A DNA stretch of 64,000 nucleotides, taken from the NCBI GenBank assembly GCA_017557785.1, contig JAFYYA010000077.1:1-64000 (forward strand), written 5' to 3'. Below are positions 38,603 through 46,262 of the stretch, one piece after another (position 1 is the stretch's first letter; the number at the start of each line of letters is the position of its first letter). A program made the position numbers and the translations under genes. The notes under the pieces are model-generated. The model ran no database searches, was not told the origin of the DNA, and was given only the letters and a program-made list of their open reading frames with translations. Source of the stretch: Salinivirgaceae bacterium (lineage in GTDB: Bacteria; Bacteroidota; Bacteroidia; Bacteroidales; SZUA-534).

Positions 38603-38617
38603 CACAATTTTGAAAGA
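38603..38617. repeat. Inverted partial copy of the 38-bp repeat
   Basis: CACAATTTTGAAAGA is the reverse complement of the repeat head with one mismatch, so the two direct copies and this one could form alternative long hairpins before the terminator at 38655. Confidence 0.6.
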
Positions 38618-38654
38618 CTTTTCACAATAAGGCTATAAGCCGAAGATTTTCTCT

Positions 38655-38682
38655 GCCCCGCGTACTCCGTGGGGCATTTTTT
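38655..38682 (+). terminator. Strong terminator downstream of the repeat region
   Basis: GCCCCGCG / CGTGGGGC (one wobble pair), loop TACTC, then ATTTTTT. No intact gene precedes it on this strand; it may have served the lost WYL gene or an RNA covering the repeats. A second, weaker hairpin with T-run follows at 38701-38746. Confidence 0.75.
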
Positions 38683-38818
38683 ATGAGTATAAGAATTATT
38701 CCGTTGTGAAAACATTAGGCTGCATCGTCCTCAACGGGGCTTTTTTATTGCCCTTCCCCGCCCCATTCCGTAATTCACGTAAAAAGCCGCGGCGGGTACA
38801 CCTATAACAAATAAAAGT

Positions 38819-38826
38819 TAGTTTTG
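38819..38826 (+). promoter_or_regulatory. -7 promoter element for iorA
   Basis: TAGTTTTG, exact TAnnTTTG match, about 87 bases before the iorA ATG. Confidence 0.5.
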
Positions 38827-38912
38827 CGGAATTGTGAAATTGGCTGCGGTGGCACTTTGCTGGCTGGCCAATCACAAAAGTTTTTGAATATATCAATTTG
38901 AATTACAATAAA

Positions 38913-40505
38913 ATGGACAAGCAGTTACTATTAGGTGCCGAAGCGGTTGCCGTGGGTGCAATCGATGCGGGCATTTCTGGCGTTTATGCCTATCCTGGCA
39001 CGCCGTCGACAGAAATAACAGAATTCATTCAGAAATCGAAGGACGCGCAGAGCCGCAAAATCCGCTCGAAATGGGCGGCCAACGAGAAGACGGCCTACGA
39101 AGCCGCGCTGGGTATGTCGTTTGCCGGCAAACGCAGCATTGTGTGTATGAAGCACGTGGGCTTGAACGTCTGCGCCGACCCGTTTATGAACTCGGCCATT
39201 ACGGGCGTCAACGGCGGCTTGATTCTGGTTGTTGCCGACGACCCGTCGATGCACTCTTCGCAAGACGAGCAAGACTCGCGCGCCTATGGGCGTTTTGCTA
39301 TGCTGCCGCTGCTTGAGCCTGCAACGCAACAGGAAGCCTACGACGCCGTCCGCTTTGGTCTGGACTTGTCGGAAGCCGTGAAACTGCCTGTTGTTCTGCG
39401 CCTTACAACACGTATGTCGCACTCGCGTGCCGTTATTGAGCGCAAAGCGATGCGCGACCAAAACGCCTTCAACCCCGATGTGAACACGCGTCAGTGGATT
39501 CTGCTGCCTGCTATCGCCAAAAAGAACTACGCCGGACTGATTGACAAGCAAGCCGCAATCGAGAAATCGTCGGCCAAGTCGCCGTTCAACAAGGTTGTCG
39601 ATGGCAAGGGCAAGAAGGCCGTTATCGCCTTCGGCATTGGCTACAACTACGTGATGGAAGTATGCAAAAACAACGGCCTTGAGTTGCCGGTTCTGAAGAT
39701 TTCGCAATATCCGCTGCCGAAAGATATGGTGCAGTCGTTTATCGATAAATATGATGATATTCTGATAGTTGAGGAAGGTTACCCGATTTACGAGGAACTG
39801 CTTCGCGGATTCTCTGACAACAAGAAATTCCGTGGCCGCCTTGACGGCGCTCTGCCGCGAATGGGTGAACTCTCGCCCGACGCTGTGGCACCGGCTCTTG
39901 GCGTGAAACCCGTTGTGGGTCAGCCTGTTCCCGACATTATGGTGAACCGTCCGCCGGCATTATGCGTGGGCTGCAGCCACCGCGACCTTTACGAGGAACT
40001 GAACAGCGTGCTCTCGGCCTATCCGGGCAAGGCTGTGTTCGGCGATATCGGCTGCTACACTCTTGGCGCTCTGCCCCCCTACTCGGCAATCAACTCGTGT
40101 GTTGATATGGGCGCGTCGATAACAATGGCCAAAGGTGCCGCCGAAGCGGGTCTGCTCCCGGCTGTGGCTGTGATTGGCGACTCAACCTTCACCCATTCGG
40201 GAATGACCGGCCTGCTCGACTGCGTTAACGACAACGCACAGGTAACTATCATAATTTCAGATAATTCGACAACCGCAATGACTGGCGGTCAGGACTCGGC
40301 CGGAACCAACAAAATGGTGGATATCTGCAAGGGCCTGGGCGTTGAGCCAGAGCACATTGTAACGATTGTGCCGGTTAAGCCGCGCCTTGAACAGAATATC
40401 GAAATCATTAAGAAAGAGATTGAATACAAGGGCGTTTCGGTGATTCTTGCACAGCGCGAGTGTATGCAGACACTGGCACGGAAGAAGAAAGCGGCGAAGA
40501 AGTGA
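38913..40505 (+). CDS. iorA: Indolepyruvate:ferredoxin oxidoreductase alpha subunit
   Basis: 530 residues from the ATG at 38913 (MDKQLLLGAEAVAVGAIDAG); an in-frame TTG at 38898 is ignored. The alpha subunit binds thiamine diphosphate and oxidatively decarboxylates aryl-pyruvates to aryl-acetyl-CoA, or runs in reverse. Visible: the N-terminal pyrimidine-binding domain (GVYAYPGTPSTEI, AANEKTAYEAALG), the central domain, the CVGCSHRDLYEEL motif, and the TPP domain (FGDIGCYTLGALPP, VIGDSTFTHSGMTGLL, ISDNSTTAMTGGQ). The protein stops at about 530 residues with a Lys-rich tail and lacks the C-terminal two-cluster ferredoxin domain (CxxCxxCxxxCP) found in archaeal IorA. Followed by iorB and paaK. 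Confidence 0.93.
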   Translation: MDKQLLLGAEAVAVGAIDAGISGVYAYPGTPSTEITEFIQKSKDAQSRKIRSKWAANEKTAYEAALGMSFAGKRSIVCMKHVGLNVCADPFMNSAITGVNGGLILVVADDPSMHSSQDEQDSRAYGRFAMLPLLEPATQQEAYDAVRFGLDLSEAVKLPVVLRLTTRMSHSRAVIERKAMRDQNAFNPDVNTRQWILLPAIAKKNYAGLIDKQAAIEKSSAKSPFNKVVDGKGKKAVIAFGIGYNYVMEVCKNNGLELPVLKISQYPLPKDMVQSFIDKYDDILIVEEGYPIYEELLRGFSDNKKFRGRLDGALPRMGELSPDAVAPALGVKPVVGQPVPDIMVNRPPALCVGCSHRDLYEELNSVLSAYPGKAVFGDIGCYTLGALPPYSAINSCVDMGASITMAKGAAEAGLLPAVAVIGDSTFTHSGMTGLLDCVNDNAQVTIIISDNSTTAMTGGQDSAGTNKMVDICKGLGVEPEHIVTIVPVKPRLEQNIEIIKKEIEYKGVSVILAQRECMQTLARKKKAAKK

Positions 40506-40510
40506 TGGTC

Positions 40511-40543
40511 AATTAAAAATTGAAAATTAAAAATTAAAAATTT
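40511..40543. repeat. Low-complexity AAATT repeats between iorA and iorB
   Basis: Tandem AATTAAAAATTGAAAATTA-type units, followed by GTCTGTAGTCTGATGTCTAAAGTC-like short tandem words to about 40585. Simple intergenic repeats; no function seen. They separate iorA and iorB by 94 bases. Confidence 0.5.
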
Positions 40544-40599
40544 AGACATAAAGACTGTTGTCTGTAGTCTGATGTCTAAAGTCAAAAAAAATAAAGAAT

Positions 40600-41166
40600 A
40601 TGAACAAGAACATAATAATTGCGGGCGTTGGCGGACAGGGAATTCTGACCATTGCCACAATTTTGGATATGGCTGCAATGCACGCCGGACTGAACATTAA
40701 GCAGGCCGAAGTGCACGGAATGAGCCAGCGCGGCGGCGAAGTTCAGACGCACCTGCGCATTGCCGACGGCGAAATCTTCTCTGACCTGATTCCAATGGGC
40801 CAAGCCGACCTGATTCTGTCGGTTGAGCCGCTCGAGTCGCTTCGCTATCTGCCTTATCTGAAGAAAGATGGCGCGATTGTAACTTCCGACGAGCCGTTCA
40901 AAAACATTGGCAACTACCCCGACGAGCAGAAGGTGCTCGACACCGTCCGCAAATCGGCCGAGAACGTGGTGTTTGTTGATGCCACAAAGATTGCCAACGA
41001 ATTGGGCAACCCCAAATCGTACAACATTGTGATGCTGGGCGCCGCAGCGCGGTTCATTGGCATTAGCAACGCCGATTTTGAGTGGGCCATTGGCAACCTG
41101 TTCGGCTCAAAAGGCCAGGAAGTGGTTGATTTGAACATAAAAGCATTTTACGCAACTACTAAATAA
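40600..41166 (+). CDS. iorB: Indolepyruvate:ferredoxin oxidoreductase beta subunit
   Basis: 188 residues, normal length. Rossmann-like gamma-type domain of 2-oxoacid:ferredoxin oxidoreductases: IIIAGVGGQGILTIATIL (4-21), AEVHGMSQRGGEVQTHLRI, and the ADLILSVEPLESLRYLPYL segment. It pairs with IorA to form the enzyme. Encoded 94 bases after iorA and 10 bases before the CoA ligase. Confidence 0.95.
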   Translation: MNKNIIIAGVGGQGILTIATILDMAAMHAGLNIKQAEVHGMSQRGGEVQTHLRIADGEIFSDLIPMGQADLILSVEPLESLRYLPYLKKDGAIVTSDEPFKNIGNYPDEQKVLDTVRKSAENVVFVDATKIANELGNPKSYNIVMLGAAARFIGISNADFEWAIGNLFGSKGQEVVDLNIKAFYATTK

Positions 41167-41176
41167 TCAAATCGTT

Positions 41177-42481
41177 ATGGGATATTGGAACCAACGAATA
41201 GAGTGTATGGAACGCACCGAGATGCGTGCCCTGCAAACCGAACGCCTGAAACGTGTGGTTGACCGCGTCTATCACAACTGCCAGCCATACCGCGAGCGTA
41301 TGCAGGCCGCAGGCGTCAAACCTTCTGACATTCAATCGATTGACGACATTTGCAAACTGCCGTTCACATCGAAGAAAGACCTGCGCGACTACTATCCGTG
41401 GGGACTGTTGAGTTCGCCGCTGTCGGACATTGTGAAGATTCACGCATCGTCGGGAACTACAGGCAAACCGATTGTGGTTGGCTACACCCGCAACGACATT
41501 GCCGACTGGGCCGAAGCGGGCGCACGCTGCCTGACGGCTTACGGTCTTGGCAAGGACGACGTGATTCAGGTTTCGTACGGCTACGGCCTGTTCACTGGCG
41601 GCCTTGGCGCTCACGATGCCAGTATGAACATTGGCGCCGTCACCATTCCGACATCGGCAGGAAACACCGAGAAGCAGCTGCTGCTTATGCACGACCTTGG
41701 CACAACCGCCCTGGCCTGCACACCGTCATACGCGCTCTATCTGTCGGAATCGCTTGAGAAATCGGGCATTCCGCGCAACGAGATAAAACTGAAAGTGGGC
41801 ATCTTCGGCGCCGAACCGTGGACCGAGGAAATGCGCAAAGAGATTGAATACCGCCTGGGAATCAAGGCTTACGACATCTACGGCCTGACCGAGATTTCGG
41901 GCCCTGGCGTCGGATTTGAGTGCGAGTGCCAGAACGGCACCCACCTGAGCGAGGACCTTTTCTACCCCGAAATCATCAACCCCGAAACGGGCGAGGTTCT
42001 GCCCGACGGACAAGATGGCGAGTTGGTTTTCACCACGCTCAACAAAGAGGGAATGCCGCTCATCCGCTTCCGCACCCGCGATATCACCAGCATCACACAC
42101 GAGCGCTGCGCCTGCGGCCGCACACTGGCCAAAATGTCGCGCATCCTTGCCCGCACCGACGATATGCTTATCATCCGCGGCGTGAACGTATTCCCGTCGC
42201 AGGTCGAGGCTGTGCTCTGCACTCTGAAAGAGGTTGAGCCACACTTCTTCATCACTGTCGACCGCGTGAACAACACCGATACATTCGACATTGATGTGGA
42301 GGTTAAGGAAGAGTACTACTCCGACATGATGAGCGAGATGGAGAAACTGCGCAAGAAGATTGCTCACGCCATCCAGAGCGTTGTCGGCATCCAACCGAAC
42401 ATTCGCCCCGTTGCACCGAACACCATCGAGCGCAGCCAAGGCAAGGCAAAACGGGTTTTGGATAAGAGAAAGTTTAAGTAA
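41177..42481 (+). CDS. paaK: Phenylacetate--CoA ligase
   Basis: 434 residues, full length. Activates aryl-acetates with ATP and CoA via an acyl-AMP. Motifs: the P-loop-like IHASSGTTGKPIVVGYT (about 91-107), the adenylate motif YDIYGLTEISGPGVGFEC (about 234-251), the hinge/A8 region RTDDMLIIRGVNVFPSQVE and the C-terminal ERSQGKAKRVLDKR with the catalytic Lys. With IorAB it forms the common Bacteroidota trio that can either oxidise aromatic amino acid keto acids to aryl acids (yielding ATP) or salvage gut aryl acids for reductive amino acid synthesis. Confidence 0.95.
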   Translation: MGYWNQRIECMERTEMRALQTERLKRVVDRVYHNCQPYRERMQAAGVKPSDIQSIDDICKLPFTSKKDLRDYYPWGLLSSPLSDIVKIHASSGTTGKPIVVGYTRNDIADWAEAGARCLTAYGLGKDDVIQVSYGYGLFTGGLGAHDASMNIGAVTIPTSAGNTEKQLLLMHDLGTTALACTPSYALYLSESLEKSGIPRNEIKLKVGIFGAEPWTEEMRKEIEYRLGIKAYDIYGLTEISGPGVGFECECQNGTHLSEDLFYPEIINPETGEVLPDGQDGELVFTTLNKEGMPLIRFRTRDITSITHERCACGRTLAKMSRILARTDDMLIIRGVNVFPSQVEAVLCTLKEVEPHFFITVDRVNNTDTFDIDVEVKEEYYSDMMSEMEKLRKKIAHAIQSVVGIQPNIRPVAPNTIERSQGKAKRVLDKRKFK

Positions 42482-42518
42482 AAAGTTGAACGGGTTGAAC
42501 GGGTTGAAACGCTTCGCT

Positions 42519-42536
42519 TCCCGATAACTATCGGGA
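42519..42536. repeat. 18-bp dispersed palindrome, copy 2
   Basis: Exact second copy of TCCCGATAACTATCGGGA (copy 1 at 751-768). It follows a tandem GTTGAACGG run (42485-42508) and precedes the paaK terminator. Confidence 0.75.
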
Positions 42537-42560
42537 TAACAAGTTGAAATGACAATAAAA

Positions 42561-42593
42561 AAAAACGGTGTTCCTGATGGGACACCGTTTTTT
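42561..42593. terminator. Bidirectional terminator between paaK and the stomatin gene
   Basis: AAAACGGTGTTCC / GGGACACCGTTTT (one wobble), loop TGAT, A-run on one side and T-run on the other. Serves both convergent genes. Confidence 0.88.
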
Positions 42594-42611
42594 GTGCTGT
42601 GAAGCGGATTG

Positions 42612-43613
42612 CTATTTCTTAGCCTTCTTCTCGGTTCCTTCAAAAAGTTCCTTCAGCGAGCCGAGCGAACTCAGCACGCCTGTGGCTTCGTACGGCATAA
42701 AGACGGTCTTAGAGTCTTTGCTGCCGGCCAGTTGCTCAAAGGTTGAGATATACTTCATTGCGATGAGATACTGCGCCGGGTCGAAATGAGCGCTCTGGTC
42801 GATGGCTTCGCTTATCAGGCGGATGCTCTTGGCTTCGGCTTCGGCAACCTTGATTTTTGCTTCGGCTTCGGCTTCGGCACGCAGAATCTGAGCCTGCTTG
42901 CGGCCTTGAGCCTGATTGATTTCGGCATCACGCATACCTTCGGCTTCCAAAATGGTGGCCTTTTTGTGACCTTCGGCTTCGAGGATGGTGGCACGGCGCT
43001 CACGCTCGGCACGCATCTGTTTTTCCATCGTCTGACGGATTTCGACAGGCGGGTTAATATCCTGAAGTTCAACACGATTCACTTTCACACCCCACTTGTT
43101 TGTGGCTTCGTCGAGAATAAGGCGAAGTTTGGTGTTGATAGTGTCGCGCGATGTGAGCGTCTCGTCGAGTTCAAGTTCACCAATGACGTTACGCAACGTG
43201 GTCTGAGTCAATTTCTCGATTGCATCGGGCAGATTCTCAATCTCATAGACGGCCTTCACAGGGTCCATAATCTGAAAATAGAGCAATGCGTTGATTTCCA
43301 GGTTCACATTGTCTTTGGTAATCACATTCTGACGCGGGAAATCGTAAACCGTCTCGCGGATGTCGATGCGCGGCCTGTCGACAAAACGCACGTACTTGGT
43401 GCCGTTATATTCAGTCACATAGCGCCATTTCACCGGGCGCGGCTTGTCGATAATCGGCCAAATAATGTTGATACCCGACGACAACTGCCGATTGAATTTT
43501 CCCAAACGTTCAACGACCATCGTTTCCGACTGTTTGACGACCTTGAAGCCGGCCATCGCGAAAATTAGGACGAACAATGCTATTACAAATAGCAGAACCA
43601 ATGTTGCATTCAT
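42612..43613 (-). CDS. SPFH/Band 7 protein (stomatin-like, paraslipin)
   Basis: 333 residues. One N-terminal membrane helix (about 4-24), SPFH domain (VVKQSETMVVERLGKFNRQL through about 200), then a long coiled coil rich in Glu/Ala/Arg (about 195-265, with repeated 'ATILEAEG') and a C-terminal segment. Such proteins oligomerise into membrane microdomain scaffolds and act with NfeD proteases or membrane partners. The nfeD gene lies 3 bases upstream, the standard pairing. Confidence 0.94.
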   Translation of the reverse strand: MNATLVLLFVIALFVLIFAMAGFKVVKQSETMVVERLGKFNRQLSSGINIIWPIIDKPRPVKWRYVTEYNGTKYVRFVDRPRIDIRETVYDFPRQNVITKDNVNLEINALLYFQIMDPVKAVYEIENLPDAIEKLTQTTLRNVIGELELDETLTSRDTINTKLRLILDEATNKWGVKVNRVELQDINPPVEIRQTMEKQMRAERERRATILEAEGHKKATILEAEGMRDAEINQAQGRKQAQILRAEAEAEAKIKVAEAEAKSIRLISEAIDQSAHFDPAQYLIAMKYISTFEQLAGSKDSKTVFMPYEATGVLSSLGSLKELFEGTEKKAKK

Positions 43614-43616
43614 TTT

Positions 43617-44081
43617 TTAACTGTTTTTTGGTTTAACATAAAGTATGATACTGTCGATTTTAACCACTTCGACGGGTGTTCCTGCGGCAATTTCAGAACC
43701 GTCTAGCGTGCGTGCCTGCCACACAACGCCGTCAAGGCTGATTGAGCCTGAATCGCAGTCAATCTGCTCTTTAGCCTTGGTCACGCGGCCAATCATTGCA
43801 TCGGAATTGGTTGGTGCGCCCGTTTTGTCGAGCCACCGCAGAACCACCGGCCTGATGGCGAACATTGTGACTGCTGTGCCGCAGATGCCAATGAAAAGCA
43901 GCCAGCTGTACGAATCGGTGACGAACGAAGCCAGACCGGCACAGAAGAATCCGATACCGACCGAGCCAGCCACAAATGACGGCGTGAAAATCTCGATGAT
44001 GAACATCAGCACGCCGATGATGAAAAGAAGGGTTGTCAAATTCATCAAACTTGAAAAACCCGTTGTACTTAAAAACTCCAT
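43617..44081 (-). CDS. NfeD family membrane protein (short form)
   Basis: 154 residues from the ATG at 44081 (MEFLSTTGF); the frame is open to 44183 but those residues look unlike the family. Two to three membrane helices (about 17-37, 39-58, 60-82) precede an OB-fold domain (about 95-154: MIGRVTKAKEQI ... GVVWQARTLDGSEIAAG ... VEVVKIDSIILYVKP). It lacks the ClpP-like protease domain of long NfeD. Works with the stomatin-like protein encoded next. Confidence 0.9.
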   Translation of the reverse strand: MEFLSTTGFSSLMNLTTLLFIIGVLMFIIEIFTPSFVAGSVGIGFFCAGLASFVTDSYSWLLFIGICGTAVTMFAIRPVVLRWLDKTGAPTNSDAMIGRVTKAKEQIDCDSGSISLDGVVWQARTLDGSEIAAGTPVEVVKIDSIILYVKPKNS

Positions 44082-44191
44082 AATAATTAGTATAAAAGTT
44101 TGATATACAAAAACGTACCGCCCAAAACAAACTATCGGCGAAACGCAGTTACAATGTAATGAAAGATTTGTTTCATACGTCATGAGCGAAC

Positions 44192-44228
44192 AAAAAAAAG
44201 CCCGCGATTAAATTCGCAGGCTTTTTTT
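44192..44228 (-). terminator. Terminator of the 418-residue lipoprotein gene
   Basis: AGCCcGCGA / TCGCaGGCT stem (one mismatch), loop TTAAAT, seven-base T-run on the minus strand, 19 bases after the stop. Confidence 0.82.
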
Positions 44229-44246
44229 GTGGCTCCAAGAGCGGCT

Positions 44247-45503
44247 TTATACATACATCACCTTAGAAAGTGTGTATTTAATTATCAGATTTCCATTGAC
44301 ATATGACACCGAGTACGACGGGAAAACAAAACCGTTTGTTCCTTCAGGTGCGGGACCGTTAACATCTTCGTCGTAATAATTGTCGCTGCCGGCAGAAAAA
44401 TTCATTAATCCGGCAACATTGTTTTCACTGAATTGCGAATAAACGCCTTCATCCTTAACCTTTTGAATGTATGACGCAGCATCTTCTTCCGAAACATTTT
44501 CGATAACGACTTCAATCTCAACAACATCGTCAACATTGCAAGGGTAGAGCCATACATAGCCATTAGGTGTTTTGCCACCTTCAAACTCACGGTCAACACG
44601 CATATACTGGATATTGCCGCTGCCGGTGTACGGAATCACATATTTAGCCTGCTCCATAGCTGCCGGGTAGCGGTCGCTGAGCCATTGGCAGCCGTACTTG
44701 GTGTATTGCTGAATCATATCGGCCGGTACCACAATCGGGCCTGCCTTTTGCAACATCTTGGCAATTGTCTTATAGGTAGTTTCAAAATCACCAGCTTCGG
44801 CTATCTTGTTGTAACCGTCAAACGACAAAAACGGCATCGTAAACTCCAATTTTGCTGCGTCAATTGAATAAAGGCCTGATGCAGGATATTCAGCCACTAC
44901 AACCGTTCCAATTGTATCTTCGTAATGTGATGTAAACGCGTTACCATCATTATCGTTATAATAATCCATTGAGAAAGAGTAGATTGACGATTTTCCATCC
45001 CAAGCCTGGAAGCCTGCCGGATAGAACGATTCGCAGTACATTGCCAGTGTGCTAAGGAATTTCGATGTGTCGTCAATCATAAACACACTGCCATCGGTTC
45101 CTTTGGCAACAAGCTCTCCTTCTGAATTAACATAGATGCCCGGCTCAGCATTCTTATATTTTGCGTCCGTATTGAAGAAATCATCAATATTGCCTTGATT
45201 CTCGTCACCAGATTTATTTTCAAGTTCCGAGCACTCATTATAGTCTTTTGCCGATGATTTTTCGTAGCTGACATCAAGTCCTGCCTGTTGCAATCTGCTG
45301 ACATACAACATAACTTCTGCTTCGTTGTCCCACATATAAGACACTTGCGGCAAAGTTCCCAAAACTGTAGTGGTAACCTTCCAGCAGTAATTGCCGTCGG
45401 TGCCAGCTACCGGATTATCCTCATTACTGGAATTGTCTTCATCACAAGCGGCAATCATCATTACACTAGCCGCACAAATCATTGATAATAAGTACTTTTT
45501 CAT
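44247..45503 (-). CDS. Orphan surface lipoprotein of unknown function
   Basis: 418 residues. Lipobox MIAAC (Cys20) followed by DEDNSSNED, an acidic surface-export signal. Asp/Tyr/Asn-rich mature protein without recognised domains; notable segments are TTTVLGTLPQVSYMWDNEAE near the N-terminus, a YYNDNDG loop, and a strand-rich C-terminus ending LIIKYTLSKVMYV. More AT-rich than flanking housekeeping genes. Monocistronic with its own terminator. No function is proposed. Confidence 0.72.
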   Translation of the reverse strand: MKKYLLSMICAASVMMIAACDEDNSSNEDNPVAGTDGNYCWKVTTTVLGTLPQVSYMWDNEAEVMLYVSRLQQAGLDVSYEKSSAKDYNECSELENKSGDENQGNIDDFFNTDAKYKNAEPGIYVNSEGELVAKGTDGSVFMIDDTSKFLSTLAMYCESFYPAGFQAWDGKSSIYSFSMDYYNDNDGNAFTSHYEDTIGTVVVAEYPASGLYSIDAAKLEFTMPFLSFDGYNKIAEAGDFETTYKTIAKMLQKAGPIVVPADMIQQYTKYGCQWLSDRYPAAMEQAKYVIPYTGSGNIQYMRVDREFEGGKTPNGYVWLYPCNVDDVVEIEVVIENVSEEDAASYIQKVKDEGVYSQFSENNVAGLMNFSAGSDNYYDEDVNGPAPEGTNGFVFPSYSVSYVNGNLIIKYTLSKVMYV

Positions 45504-45587
45504 AAATTAAATATTTAAGTTAAACATCATTTATCTAATTAACACAAATCGAATTATACGATAACCAAATACAAAAGTTGTGACTTT

Positions 45588-45674
45588 TTATTCCACCACC
45601 TTCAACTCAGCTCGTTTACGTAGCATCGGCGGAAACTCTTCCTTGTTGTGCGCGTTTAGTTCATTCAGATTCAT
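45588..45674 (-). pseudogene. Chimeric relic: AlaX-like N-terminus joined to an OmpA-like C-terminus
   Basis: A 28-codon frame (minus) reads MNLNELNAHNKEEFPPM then LRKRAELKVVE and stops. The first part includes 31 bases (45623-45653) identical to bases 52615-52645 in the AlaX-like gene; the last part shares 25 exact bases (45586-45610) with the 3' end of the OmpA-family gene at 46261-46285, including the same stop codon. It overlaps the 3' end of the small lipoprotein gene and is too short to be a functional copy of either. Confidence 0.65.
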
Positions 45675-46167
45675 TCGTTATTGAAATAAATAATGGAAAT
45701 GAAAGATTTCCATTTATTGTATAAGCGCCATCGGCAATGTTGAATGTCAGGTCGTCGAAATAAAATGATGCTTCTGATTCTGAGACACTTAGCAAATAAA
45801 TCTTACCCTTGTATTCTGATGTGGTATAGTTAGAGCTGGATGATGCGAACATTCCAAAGTCCATTTTTTCGACTTTTATTTCTTCGTTTGTTTTGTAATT
45901 GCTCAAATTGTTGATGTCAATCATCAAAGAGACGATTTCGTTCCAATATTGACCTTCGGTTGTTGCAAAAAAGGAATACGTATTGTCCCAGTATTTGGTA
46001 ATGTGCGCGTCTTTAATTTCAAGTGTTGTTCCATTGGGTGCGGTAAGCGCAAACTCCTTATTTGCATCAATTTCCAATGTGTCATCCTTTAAATCATCGT
46101 TTTTGCAAGAAAAAAGGACAGTCGCAAGTGCGACGAGAACTGTTGTTTTTGAAATTACTCTGTTCAT
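45661..46167 (-). CDS. Small orphan lipoprotein
   Basis: 168 residues. Lipobox ATVLFSC (Cys21) followed by KNDDLKDD, again an acidic surface-export signal. The mature part looks like one compact beta-sandwich (FALTAPNGTTLEIKDAHITKYW..., IYLLSVSESEASFYFDDLTF, ending LSFPLFISITNESE). AT-rich; no recognised family. It lies between a chimeric gene relic and the PorE-like gene, and has its own -7 element. Confidence 0.7.
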   Translation of the reverse strand: MNRVISKTTVLVALATVLFSCKNDDLKDDTLEIDANKEFALTAPNGTTLEIKDAHITKYWDNTYSFFATTEGQYWNEIVSLMIDINNLSNYKTNEEIKVEKMDFGMFASSSSNYTTSEYKGKIYLLSVSESEASFYFDDLTFNIADGAYTINGNLSFPLFISITNESE

Positions 46168-46224
46168 AATGGTATAATTTATAGTTAAACATTAAGTAAA
46201 TTCTCTCATTATTAATTCAATACA

Positions 46225-46232
46225 CAAACATA
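46225..46232 (-). promoter_or_regulatory. -7 promoter element for the small lipoprotein gene
   Basis: Minus-strand TATGTTTG, exact TAnnTTTG match, about 58 bases before the ATG. Confidence 0.5.
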
Positions 46233-46262
46233 GCGTATTTTTTTATTAAATGCTGAAACATT

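Noticed and set aside
38695-38746. Second hairpin with T-run after the repeat region as an independent riboswitch or attenuator
   Set aside because: The stem CCGTTG/CAACGG has a 25-base loop and no conserved motif was seen; it may simply be a second terminator.
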